From Alphaproteobacteria bacterium (GTDB lineage: Bacteria; Pseudomonadota; Alphaproteobacteria; Rhodobacterales; Rhodobacteraceae), in contig JAUHVK010000011.1 of NCBI GenBank assembly GCA_030425145.1, forward strand, positions 1 to 64,000: a DNA stretch of 64,000 bases. The letters are read 5' to 3'. Each line of letters begins with the position of its first letter. The first letter of the stretch is position 1. Made by a program: the position numbers and the translations under genes. The notes below the pieces were generated by a model. That model ran no database searches and had not been told where the DNA came from. It saw only the letters and a program-made list of their open reading frames with translations. This document shows, one piece after another, positions 1-6,608 of this stretch.

Positions 1-107
1 ACGACGCAATCCTCGATGCAGGCTGCCAGGCCTGGAACAACCTGATCGCCCTCCCGGACGTCATCACGTCGATCGGATCAAGAGATTGGGTGAAAGTGGG
101 TCGATGA
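1..107 (+). CDS. IS630-type transposase, C-terminal end only (partial)
   Basis: The window opens inside a reading frame (frame 3) giving 34 residues before a TGA at 105-107. The peptide contains AWNNLIA, ITSI and SRDW, which resembles the conserved tail of IS630/Tc1-family transposases, where a helix with AWN precedes a terminal IxSIxxRDW motif. The gene enters from the left, so its catalytic DDE core cannot be judged. No terminal inverted repeat was recognised in the bases that follow. The match is short and made from memory of the family, so the call is moderate. Confidence 0.55.
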   Translation, partial: DAILDAGCQAWNNLIALPDVITSIGSRDWVKVGR

Positions 108-344
108 TCGGAGCCCTTGGTATGACATGCTTTTCTCTGTCGGGTCTCGCCCGAACCCTGTGACCCTGCCAAGAGCCCTGTAGACCGGCCTTTCACGGGT
201 GCCCCTTATCGGGGTGTGAAAGCAATCGTCAGCTTGGTGTCGCGGTGTGGGAGTGACCCTTTCCGCTCGATGCGCATCGTGCGGGGGGTTTTGTTGCTAA
301 TCGGTTAAGGTTTCGGAAACGCACCGCGCGGTGGACGGGCTTCT
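108..344. other. Intergenic region with a strong hairpin
   Basis: No credible coding region was seen. A hairpin lies at 190-222: CTTTCAC at 190-196 pairs with GTGAAAG at 216-222, and CCCC at 202-205 pairs with GGGG at 211-214. A 12-base perfect palindrome, CACCGCGCGGTG, sits at 322-333, just beyond the end of the reverse-strand decarboxylase gene. Neither hairpin carries a clear T-run, so neither can be called an intrinsic terminator. Confidence 0.5.
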
Positions 345-1940
345 TCAGCCTACGATGGCAGGTGTGACGCGGATCACCGTGGGGCCGTCTGCCTTGAACG
401 CTGCCAGCATTGCCTGTTGCAGCGTTTCCAGACTATCGGGCTGAACAGCCGCCGCTCCATAGGCCTTTGCCAAAGCAAGGAAATCCGGGTTCCGGGCCAC
501 AACGGCATTCGGCGCGATCTGGCTGCGCACCATGCTGTCCTCGATCTCGCCCAGCTTCCCATTGTCCCAGACCAAAATTGGCAGCGGCAGACCCAGTTCG
601 ACCGCCGTGCCCAGTTCCTGAATGGTGTATTGCAGCCCGTAATCCCCAGCGATGGCCAGTGTCGGCTGGCCGTTACGGGCAACAGCCCCACCAATCGCGG
701 CGGGCAGCGCATAGCCCAGCGTGCCAAAACCGTAGGGGTGGTGCCAGTGACCGGGGCGCGGCATGTCCCAGATCTCTTTCGCAGCATAGGCGAACTGGGT
801 CATGTCGGAATAAACCATCGTGTCGTCCGGCAACACGGCGCGCAGCGCGTCACAGACCACTCCGATACCGGGGCGTTCGGCATCCACCTCGGCCCGCCAC
901 GCGGCGCGTTTGCGGGCGACAGCGGCGACGTCCCATTTCGGCGGTTTGGCGTCCGTACGGGCTGGAATGGCGATGGACATGGCTTTGAGGAACGCACCCG
1001 CATCAGCGAGGATCGCACGGTCCTCTGGACCCATGCCGGTGAATACCTCGGGGTCAATGTCGATACGGATCATCGGGGCCGTGTGGCCCAGCGTGGGCCG
1101 CCACAGATCAACCTCGGAGAGCGTGGTGCCCACAGCGATCACCAGATCAGCCTGCGCGGCGATGTCGGCGCTGTCGGGGCGGGCGAGGTAGCTGCCGAAA
1201 TAGAGCGGTTCCTCGGCGGGCACGACGCCACGTGCTGCATATGTGACGATGGAGGCTGCCCCTGTCTGGTGCAGAAGGTCGGGGACCGCGTCGGCCGCGG
1301 CGACAGCGCCGCCGCCAAAGACGAAGAGCGGTTTCTTCGCGGCCAGAACGGCGGCGACCACATCGTAGACATCCGCGTGGGAGGCCGCAGGCAAGCCGGG
1401 GCGCGCAGCGGACGGTTGCGGTGCGGGATCGGCCAGCGCGCCCAGCGTGTCGATTGAGACCTGCAAGTGGCAGGGGCGAGCGCGGGCGCTGGCGAACTGG
1501 TCGAAGGCACGGTCAATCAGGGCATAAGCGGCAGACGCGCTGCGCGCTTCTTCGGACCAGGCGCAGACGGTTTCGGCTGCCATCCGCTGGTCGCGCATCT
1601 GGTGAAGCTGGCCACGGCGGGCCGCGACCTCGTCAAGGCAGGAGGAAATCGCCAGAACCGGCACCGAATCCGAATAGGCTTGCCCCAGCGGGGTCAGGAT
1701 GTTGGTCAGCCCCGGCCCAGTGATCACATAAGCCACGCCCGGCATTCCGGTCGCACGGGCATAGCCGTCAGCCATGAAGCCCGCACCCTGTTCGTGACGC
1801 GCCAGCACATGGGTGATGCCGGCCTGTTCGATCCCGCGATAAAGCTCGACGTTGTGCACGCCGGGGATGCCGAAGATCGTATCTACACCCCGCTCTTTCA
1901 GCATCTGCGAGATTTGGGCCCCAAGCGGCTGTTTCGGCAT
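345..1940 (-). CDS. aruI: Thiamine-diphosphate-dependent decarboxylase, AruI-like (5-guanidino-2-oxopentanoate decarboxylase)
   Basis: A 531-residue cytosolic enzyme of the acetolactate synthase/pyruvate decarboxylase superfamily. Domain order is PYR with the activating glutamate (Glu50 in LARHEQGAGF), a central domain, and a PP domain whose ThDP/Mg motif starts at GDYGLQYT and ends about 25 residues later at WDN. Sequence style fits AruI, which decarboxylates the 2-keto acid of arginine in the transaminase route; the substrate is inferred. The reading frame is open further upstream, but the ATG at 1940 is preferred because it begins the family N-terminus and overlaps the trkH stop codon by one base (TAATG). 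No arginine transaminase gene lies nearby. Confidence 0.75.
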   Translation of the reverse strand: MPKQPLGAQISQMLKERGVDTIFGIPGVHNVELYRGIEQAGITHVLARHEQGAGFMADGYARATGMPGVAYVITGPGLTNILTPLGQAYSDSVPVLAISSCLDEVAARRGQLHQMRDQRMAAETVCAWSEEARSASAAYALIDRAFDQFASARARPCHLQVSIDTLGALADPAPQPSAARPGLPAASHADVYDVVAAVLAAKKPLFVFGGGAVAAADAVPDLLHQTGAASIVTYAARGVVPAEEPLYFGSYLARPDSADIAAQADLVIAVGTTLSEVDLWRPTLGHTAPMIRIDIDPEVFTGMGPEDRAILADAGAFLKAMSIAIPARTDAKPPKWDVAAVARKRAAWRAEVDAERPGIGVVCDALRAVLPDDTMVYSDMTQFAYAAKEIWDMPRPGHWHHPYGFGTLGYALPAAIGGAVARNGQPTLAIAGDYGLQYTIQELGTAVELGLPLPILVWDNGKLGEIEDSMVRSQIAPNAVVARNPDFLALAKAYGAAAVQPDSLETLQQAMLAAFKADGPTVIRVTPAIVG

Positions 1941-3388
1941 TACGATCTCCAGAAATTGACGGTGAAGATGGCGTAGACCGCCAAGAGTTCGAGCCGGCCC
2001 AAGAGCATCCCGATGGCCAGCATCCATTTCGCGGTGTCGTTGAGCCCGGCGAAATTGCCCGAAGGACCAATTTCCGGCCCCAGCCCCGGCCCGATATTGG
2101 CGAGAGCGGTGGCGGCGCCAGACACGGAGGTGATGAGGTCGAGCCCGGTCATGCCGAGCGCCACCGACAGAACGCCTAGCGAGACTACGAAGAACACGAA
2201 AAATGAAATCACCGAGTTCAAAACGTCATCACCAATGGGGCGGCCCGCATAGCGCGGCGCAAACACGCCGTGGGGCGAGCGGATCCTGCGCAGTTGCACC
2301 TTGATCGACGCAAACAGCAGTTGATAGCGGAAGATTTTGATCGAACACGAGGTTGATCCCGCGCAGCCGCCGATCAGACCGATGAAAAAGAAGACCGAGA
2401 TCAGGAATGGCCCCCACCCCATGTAATCGACGCTGGCAAATCCGGTGCCGGTCATGATCGATATGATGTTGAACAACGCCTCGCGGAACGCCTGTTCCGG
2501 GTGATGTGGGAAGGTCTGTGTCAGGGTGAAGGCGGTGACGAAAACCAGAACCGCGATGGTGCCGAGAAACGCGCGAATCTGGCTGTCTTTCCAGAGGACC
2601 CGGTAGTTGCCCTTGGTCATCTGCACGAACCGTACAAAAGGCAACGCGGCGGCGATCATAAACACCGAGGCCACATATTCCGCTGGCCCCTGGAACTTGC
2701 CGAATGACGCGTCGTAGGTCGAAAACCCCCCGGTCGATACGGTGGTCAGCGCGTGTACCGTGGCGTCGAAAAAGTTCAGGCCGACAATGTAATAACAGGT
2801 GGCGCAGGCGATGGTGATAGCGATGTAGATGGTCGAGATAGAAGCCGAGATCTCGGTCGCGCGGGGCAGAATTTTCCCCATCGTGTCGAAGGCTTCGGAG
2901 CGGAAGATCTGCATCCCACCGACCCGCAGCTCGGGCAGGAACACCATCGCCACAACAATAATCCCGATACCCCCCAACCATTGCAGCAACCCGCGCCAAA
3001 GCAGGATGCCCTTGGGCAGATTATCCAGCCCGACGAATACGGTGGACCCGGTGGTTGTCAGTCCCGACATCGCCTCGAAAAACGCATCGACAAAGCGCGC
3101 GTCGGTTTCGCCCAGCACAAAGGGGATGGCGCCAAAGATCGGCAGCGCCACCCAGACGCCGGTGGTGAGTAGAAAGGTCTGCTGGATCGACAGCCCTTCT
3201 TTCACGCCATTGGCCGAAGCCAGCGCGATCAGGCCACCGCAGAACATGGTAAGAACCGAGCTTTCCAGGAAAACATGCCATTCGCCCCGACCCTCGGCCA
3301 GATCGACGAGCATCGGCAGGAGCATAGTCGCCCCAAGAACAGCGACCAAGAGGCCGATCACATATGCCACGGGACGGATGTCGAACAT
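1940..3388 (-). CDS. trkH: Trk-type potassium uptake protein TrkH
   Basis: A 482-residue integral membrane protein, the usual TrkH/TrkG size. It shows the repeated pore-loop signatures of the family: LTTTGSTVF, TVSTGGFST, TGTGFASVDY and ANIGPGLG, each after a hydrophobic helix pair. TrkH forms the K+-translocating pore and needs the cytosolic NAD-binding TrkA, which is not in this window. It starts at the ATG at 3388 and ends at 1940, where its TAA shares one base with the ATG of the AruI-like gene, so the two are probably translated in a coupled way. The pairing with a decarboxylase has no obvious functional logic. Confidence 0.93.
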   Translation of the reverse strand: MFDIRPVAYVIGLLVAVLGATMLLPMLVDLAEGRGEWHVFLESSVLTMFCGGLIALASANGVKEGLSIQQTFLLTTGVWVALPIFGAIPFVLGETDARFVDAFFEAMSGLTTTGSTVFVGLDNLPKGILLWRGLLQWLGGIGIIVVAMVFLPELRVGGMQIFRSEAFDTMGKILPRATEISASISTIYIAITIACATCYYIVGLNFFDATVHALTTVSTGGFSTYDASFGKFQGPAEYVASVFMIAAALPFVRFVQMTKGNYRVLWKDSQIRAFLGTIAVLVFVTAFTLTQTFPHHPEQAFREALFNIISIMTGTGFASVDYMGWGPFLISVFFFIGLIGGCAGSTSCSIKIFRYQLLFASIKVQLRRIRSPHGVFAPRYAGRPIGDDVLNSVISFFVFFVVSLGVLSVALGMTGLDLITSVSGAATALANIGPGLGPEIGPSGNFAGLNDTAKWMLAIGMLLGRLELLAVYAIFTVNFWRS

Positions 3389-3421
3389 GAGGCGCAGCGT
3401 TGGCCCCGGACCGCCGGGGTG

Positions 3422-3679
3422 TCAAGCCAAAGGCGGCTGGTTTGCCTGCTCTGCGTCAGCAAAACAATCCTCGAACACGAAAGGCAGAATGCCATCGCGG
3501 GTCAGACCACATGCGGCCAGTTCCGCATCGCTCATTGCGTCGAGATGCAAAATACTGGCGAGGCGGCTGCGCACATAGGCTGCGGAATTGAACCCCTGCC
3601 CTTTGGAGGCAAAGTAGAGGTCGATCCGGTCTCGCAAACCGGGGCGGACAAACTGGAGATGGACTGGTTCTATCGACAT
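3422..3679 (-). CDS. Small DUF1127-like protein
   Basis: An 85-residue protein with the segment MSDAELAACGLTRDGI near its middle. This resembles the DUF1127 signature (L-x-x-L-x-D-x-x-L-x-D-I-G-L/I-x-R). Proteins of this class are small and basic-to-neutral; some have been linked to RNA turnover and stress in alphaproteobacteria. The ATG at 3679 is chosen because GAGG lies six bases before it; a GTG at 3697 is an alternative. It sits 33 bases upstream of trkH's start on the same strand with its own leader. The DUF1127 assignment is tentative because the family arginine and aromatic positions are only partly conserved. Confidence 0.6.
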   Translation of the reverse strand: MSIEPVHLQFVRPGLRDRIDLYFASKGQGFNSAAYVRSRLASILHLDAMSDAELAACGLTRDGILPFVFEDCFADAEQANQPPLA

Positions 3680-3885
3680 TGGAAACCTCGTTAACACTGT
3701 TGGTTTCCTCCCGCGTGGTAGTTTAGCCGCGTGGTCTTTGCAGAAATGTGAAGATCATCGGGGGCCAATCGCTTCTGTGTCGATCTGTGGATTGGCGACG
3801 ACACATGTCGCGCGCGATGCCCAATCGACGGGCGCAACGGTGAGGATTTCGTCAACGGGCATATGGCGATCCGCCCCAACCGCAC

Positions 3886-3914
3886 AAAAAAACGGCGGCC
3901 TAGGCCGCCGTTTT
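3886..3914 (-). terminator. Intrinsic terminator downstream of folE2
   Basis: Perfect stem AACGGCGGCC / GGCCGCCGTT with a two-base loop. On the reverse strand it is followed by six or more T residues (the A-run at 3886-3892). It lies 26 bases beyond the folE2 stop codon, so it should end folE2 transcription. Confidence 0.85.
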
Positions 3915-3939
3915 ATCAGGTCAATTGATCCGCCCGTGC

Positions 3940-5037
3940 TCAGCCGACATGGAAGAGGGTCGAGAACAGCTTGGGATCGAGGCTTTCCGCCGCAAAGAGC
4001 GTCCCTTCGGTCAGGACAGAGACCGCGTCGTGGCTGTGCAGGCTTTCCTGATGGCTGGCCAGCACGCGGTAATCGCCAATGCGCGGGTCCGCCTGCAACT
4101 GCTCGGCAAAAAGCCGTGCCGCGTCTTCGACAAAGATCGGGTTGGCGGCATTCAGTTCGGCAAAGGCCTGTTCGTCTTCGCGCTTGACCATCACCTGCGT
4201 TTCCGTCGGCACGGCGCGGCGGCACATGTCGATCAGGTCTTCGTACCAGAGGCATTTGCCGTCTTTCACTTCGACCGAAATCCGAGCAACCGAGCGCTGC
4301 GAATGCGGGGTCGCCAACTGCCCCCGTTCACGCCGCGCGTGTTCGCTGAGTTCCAGCGAACAGGGGCAGGTCGAGCTGTAGACATAATCGAGATGCATGA
4401 TCGAGCGGCGCACACCGTCGATTTCCACAAGCTCCAGCGCGATGTCGTAATACTGGTAGCCCGACAGGCCAGAGCGCAGGCTGTTCACCTTCATCGGGAA
4501 CGAGACGCGCATGTTGATGCGGGCGTCAAACGACTCGAGGTCGGATTTGTAATCGTCCAATGCGGCTTCGATCACATTGAAACTGAATGTCTTTTCCGCG
4601 TGAACATAGAAGGACCGCATGATGCGGCTCATGTTGATGCCCTTCTTGTCGGCATCAAGGCTCACCGTGCCCGTAACGCTGGTTTCCAACGTCAGATCGC
4701 CATTGTCGCGGGTGTGATAGCTGATCGGCAGGCGGAAATTCGAAATCCCCACATGCTGAATGCCCCGGTTAGCCCCACGGATCAGCGCGGACGGGCCGTT
4801 TTGCAGGTCCGGCAGCGTCGCCTTGTAGGCCGCGTCGGCGTGAAAACCTTCGGGGTATTCGCGCGACAGCACAGGGTAATCGTCCGATGCACCATCGACC
4901 AGACGCCGCAGCACCGGGTCGATCATATCGATCTCGCCATCATGGGCTTTTCCAGCCCATTGACGCAGCAGAGCCAATGCGGCTTCTGCCTCTTGCCGGC
5001 TGGGTTTGCGGTCAATCTCAGGTGTATGGATATTCAT
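3940..5037 (-). CDS. folE2: GTP cyclohydrolase FolE2 (type IB)
   Basis: A 365-residue protein of the FolE2/COG1469 family, which converts GTP to 7,8-dihydroneopterin triphosphate, the first step of tetrahydrofolate synthesis, and replaces the zinc-dependent FolE. Recognisable blocks are GIQHVGISNFRLP, GTVSLDADKKGINMSR and YSSTCPCSLELSEHAR; the last contains the conserved cysteine region of the family. The ATG at 5037 is chosen because it begins the usual MNIHTPEI-type N-terminus; an upstream extension is unlikely. A strong terminator follows the gene. FolE2 enzymes use several divalent metals, so they are useful when zinc is scarce. Confidence 0.93.
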   Translation of the reverse strand: MNIHTPEIDRKPSRQEAEAALALLRQWAGKAHDGEIDMIDPVLRRLVDGASDDYPVLSREYPEGFHADAAYKATLPDLQNGPSALIRGANRGIQHVGISNFRLPISYHTRDNGDLTLETSVTGTVSLDADKKGINMSRIMRSFYVHAEKTFSFNVIEAALDDYKSDLESFDARINMRVSFPMKVNSLRSGLSGYQYYDIALELVEIDGVRRSIMHLDYVYSSTCPCSLELSEHARRERGQLATPHSQRSVARISVEVKDGKCLWYEDLIDMCRRAVPTETQVMVKREDEQAFAELNAANPIFVEDAARLFAEQLQADPRIGDYRVLASHQESLHSHDAVSVLTEGTLFAAESLDPKLFSTLFHVG

Positions 5038-5168
5038 ACGCAGGCCCCCTCGCCTGTTCGACATGCCCTAGAGATAGGCATCTGTCCAATCTTTTCCACT
5101 CACCTATTATACGGCGCCCCCCCGGAAACGGTTCATTCCACCGGGGAAATTTCGCAATTATTTCGCAC

Positions 5169-6347
5169 TCATACAGCATCCAGCGCGGTCAGAATATCGT
5201 CGATCAGGTCGTCCGTATCCTCGATACCGACCGATAGACGCACCAATCCGTCGGTAATTCCAAGCGTTTCGCGCTGTTCGGCGCTCAGACGCTGATGCGT
5301 CGTGGTGGCGGGATGGGTGACGATGCTTTTCGCGTCGCCGAGATTGTTCGAGATCACAATCACGTCAAGCGCGTTCAGAAAGGCGAAGGCCGCCTCCTTG
5401 CCGCCTTCGATCTCGATGGCCAGCATGGTGCCGCCAGACCCCATCTGACGCTGCGCAAGCGCAGCCTGTTTGTGCGATGACAGACCCGGGTAAATCACCT
5501 GCTTGAGCTTGGCGTGGCCGTTCAGCGCCTCGGCAATGGCATTCGCTGACTGCGCCTGTGCGCGGACGCGCAGATCAAGCGTTTCAAGCCCCTTCACCTG
5601 CACCCAAGCCGTGAACGGCGACATGGAGCCACCGGTATGCTTCATGTAGGGTTCGACCACTTTGCGGATATGGTCGCGCGTGCCAAGGATCACGCCGCCC
5701 AATGTGCGTCCCTGCCCGTCGATATGCTTGGTCGAGGAATATATAATCACATCCGCGCCTTGCCCCAACGCGTCTGAAAACACCGGAGTTGAGAAAACGT
5801 TGTCCACCACCACCAGCGCACCCTGCGCATGGGCAATCTCGGACACGGCCTGAATATCCACGAGTTCCAGCGTCGGGTTCGACATCGACTCGAAGAACAC
5901 CGCTTTGGTGTCGGGGCGCACTGCGGCGCGCCATTGGTCGAGATCAGCGCCGTCCACCAGTGTGACCTCAACCCCGAAACGCGGCAGGATGTCCTCGACG
6001 ATATAGAGACAGGAGCCAAAGAGCGCCCGCGCCGACACAAGGTGATCGCCCGCCTTGAGCATCGACATCAGCGCACCGTTGACCGCCGCCATACCGCTGG
6101 CGGTGGCAAAGGCGTCCTCGGCCCCTTCGAGCATCGCAATGCGTTCTTCGAACATTGCAACGGTGGGGTTGCCGTAGCGGGCGTAGATATATTCGTCCGG
6201 TCCGGACTTGATGAAGCGCTGCTCCGCCTGTTCGGCACTGTCATAGACAAAGCCCTGAGTAAGGAAGATCGCTTCGCTGACCTCGTTCCATTGGCTGCGT
6301 TTTGTGCCGCCGTGGACCAATCGGGTACGTGGTTTCTTGTCTTTCAT
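5169..6347 (-). CDS. metZ: O-succinylhomoserine sulfhydrylase MetZ
   Basis: A 392-residue PLP enzyme of the Cys/Met metabolism (gamma) family. MetZ joins sulfide to O-succinylhomoserine to make homocysteine directly. Visible features are the N-terminal TRLVHGGTKRSQW block, the YARYGNPT motif, and the PLP-binding lysine at Lys207 in IYSSTKHIDGQGR. Sulfhydrylase rather than cystathionine gamma-synthase is inferred from the overall MetZ-like sequence and from the leader. The gene is preceded by a SAM-II riboswitch and an intrinsic terminator (6377-6475), so it should be turned down when S-adenosylmethionine is plentiful. The ATG at 6347 follows the AGGTGAAG sequence of the leader. Confidence 0.92.
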   Translation of the reverse strand: MKDKKPRTRLVHGGTKRSQWNEVSEAIFLTQGFVYDSAEQAEQRFIKSGPDEYIYARYGNPTVAMFEERIAMLEGAEDAFATASGMAAVNGALMSMLKAGDHLVSARALFGSCLYIVEDILPRFGVEVTLVDGADLDQWRAAVRPDTKAVFFESMSNPTLELVDIQAVSEIAHAQGALVVVDNVFSTPVFSDALGQGADVIIYSSTKHIDGQGRTLGGVILGTRDHIRKVVEPYMKHTGGSMSPFTAWVQVKGLETLDLRVRAQAQSANAIAEALNGHAKLKQVIYPGLSSHKQAALAQRQMGSGGTMLAIEIEGGKEAAFAFLNALDVIVISNNLGDAKSIVTHPATTTHQRLSAEQRETLGITDGLVRLSVGIEDTDDLIDDILTALDAV

Positions 6348-6376
6348 GTCTTCACCTGTGTGGGCCTCGGCCCATC

Positions 6377-6413
6377 AAAAAAGCCCCGTTCCGGCCAAGC
6401 GAAAGGGGCTTTC
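6377..6413 (-). terminator. Attenuator terminator in the metZ leader
   Basis: On the reverse strand the sequence AAAGCCCC, a 17-base loop, then GGGGCTTTTTTG forms a stem followed by a T-run. It lies directly between the SAM-II aptamer and the metZ start codon, the position expected for the expression platform of a transcription-attenuating riboswitch. SAM-II switches in other alphaproteobacteria often act at translation, so the mechanism here is inferred from position. Confidence 0.75.
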
Positions 6414-6417
6414 GGCT

Positions 6418-6475
6418 GACCTTTTAGCGGCATGTTTAACGTGGCCCGCAATCCGGTAACAAATCGCCACACAGC
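6418..6475 (-). promoter_or_regulatory. SAM-II riboswitch (metA motif) upstream of metZ
   Basis: Reading the reverse strand from 6475, the sequence contains GTGGCGATTTG, then GGGCCACGTTAAACA, then GCCGCTAAAAGG. These match, in order and spacing, the conserved blocks of the SAM-II (metA motif) aptamer: the P1 stem GTGGC/GCCAC, the ACGTTAAA segment, and the 3-prime GCTAAAAGG strand that closes the pseudoknot around S-adenosylmethionine. SAM-II is known mainly from alphaproteobacteria upstream of metA, metX, metC and metZ. Its place 71 bases before metZ fits exactly. Confidence 0.9.
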
Positions 6476-6560
6476 TGCTTTACGCCTTGGGTGACCATCG
6501 GTCAATATCCCGCGCTTTGCTTCTTTGGTCGTCTCAAACCGTTGGCAGGTGGAGGGCGCC

Positions 6561-6606
6561 GGTTTTCAGCCGGCTGAAAACCCCGGACGCTTCGACGCGT
6601 CCAAGC
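6561..6606. repeat. Pair of adjacent intergenic palindromes after uvrD
   Basis: A 22-base perfect palindrome occupies 6561-6582 (half-site GGTTTTCAGCC). It is followed at 6589-6606 by an 18-base near-perfect palindrome, GGACGC TTCGAC GCGTCC. They sit directly after the uvrD stop codon (6609 on the reverse strand). The same tandem-palindrome design recurs elsewhere in the window with unrelated sequence. Confidence 0.75.
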
Positions 6607-6608
6607 GA

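Noticed and set aside
3691-3939. Small reverse frames between folE2 and the DUF1127-like gene
   Set aside because: No ribosome site or recognisable sequence, and the folE2 terminator lies within the stretch.
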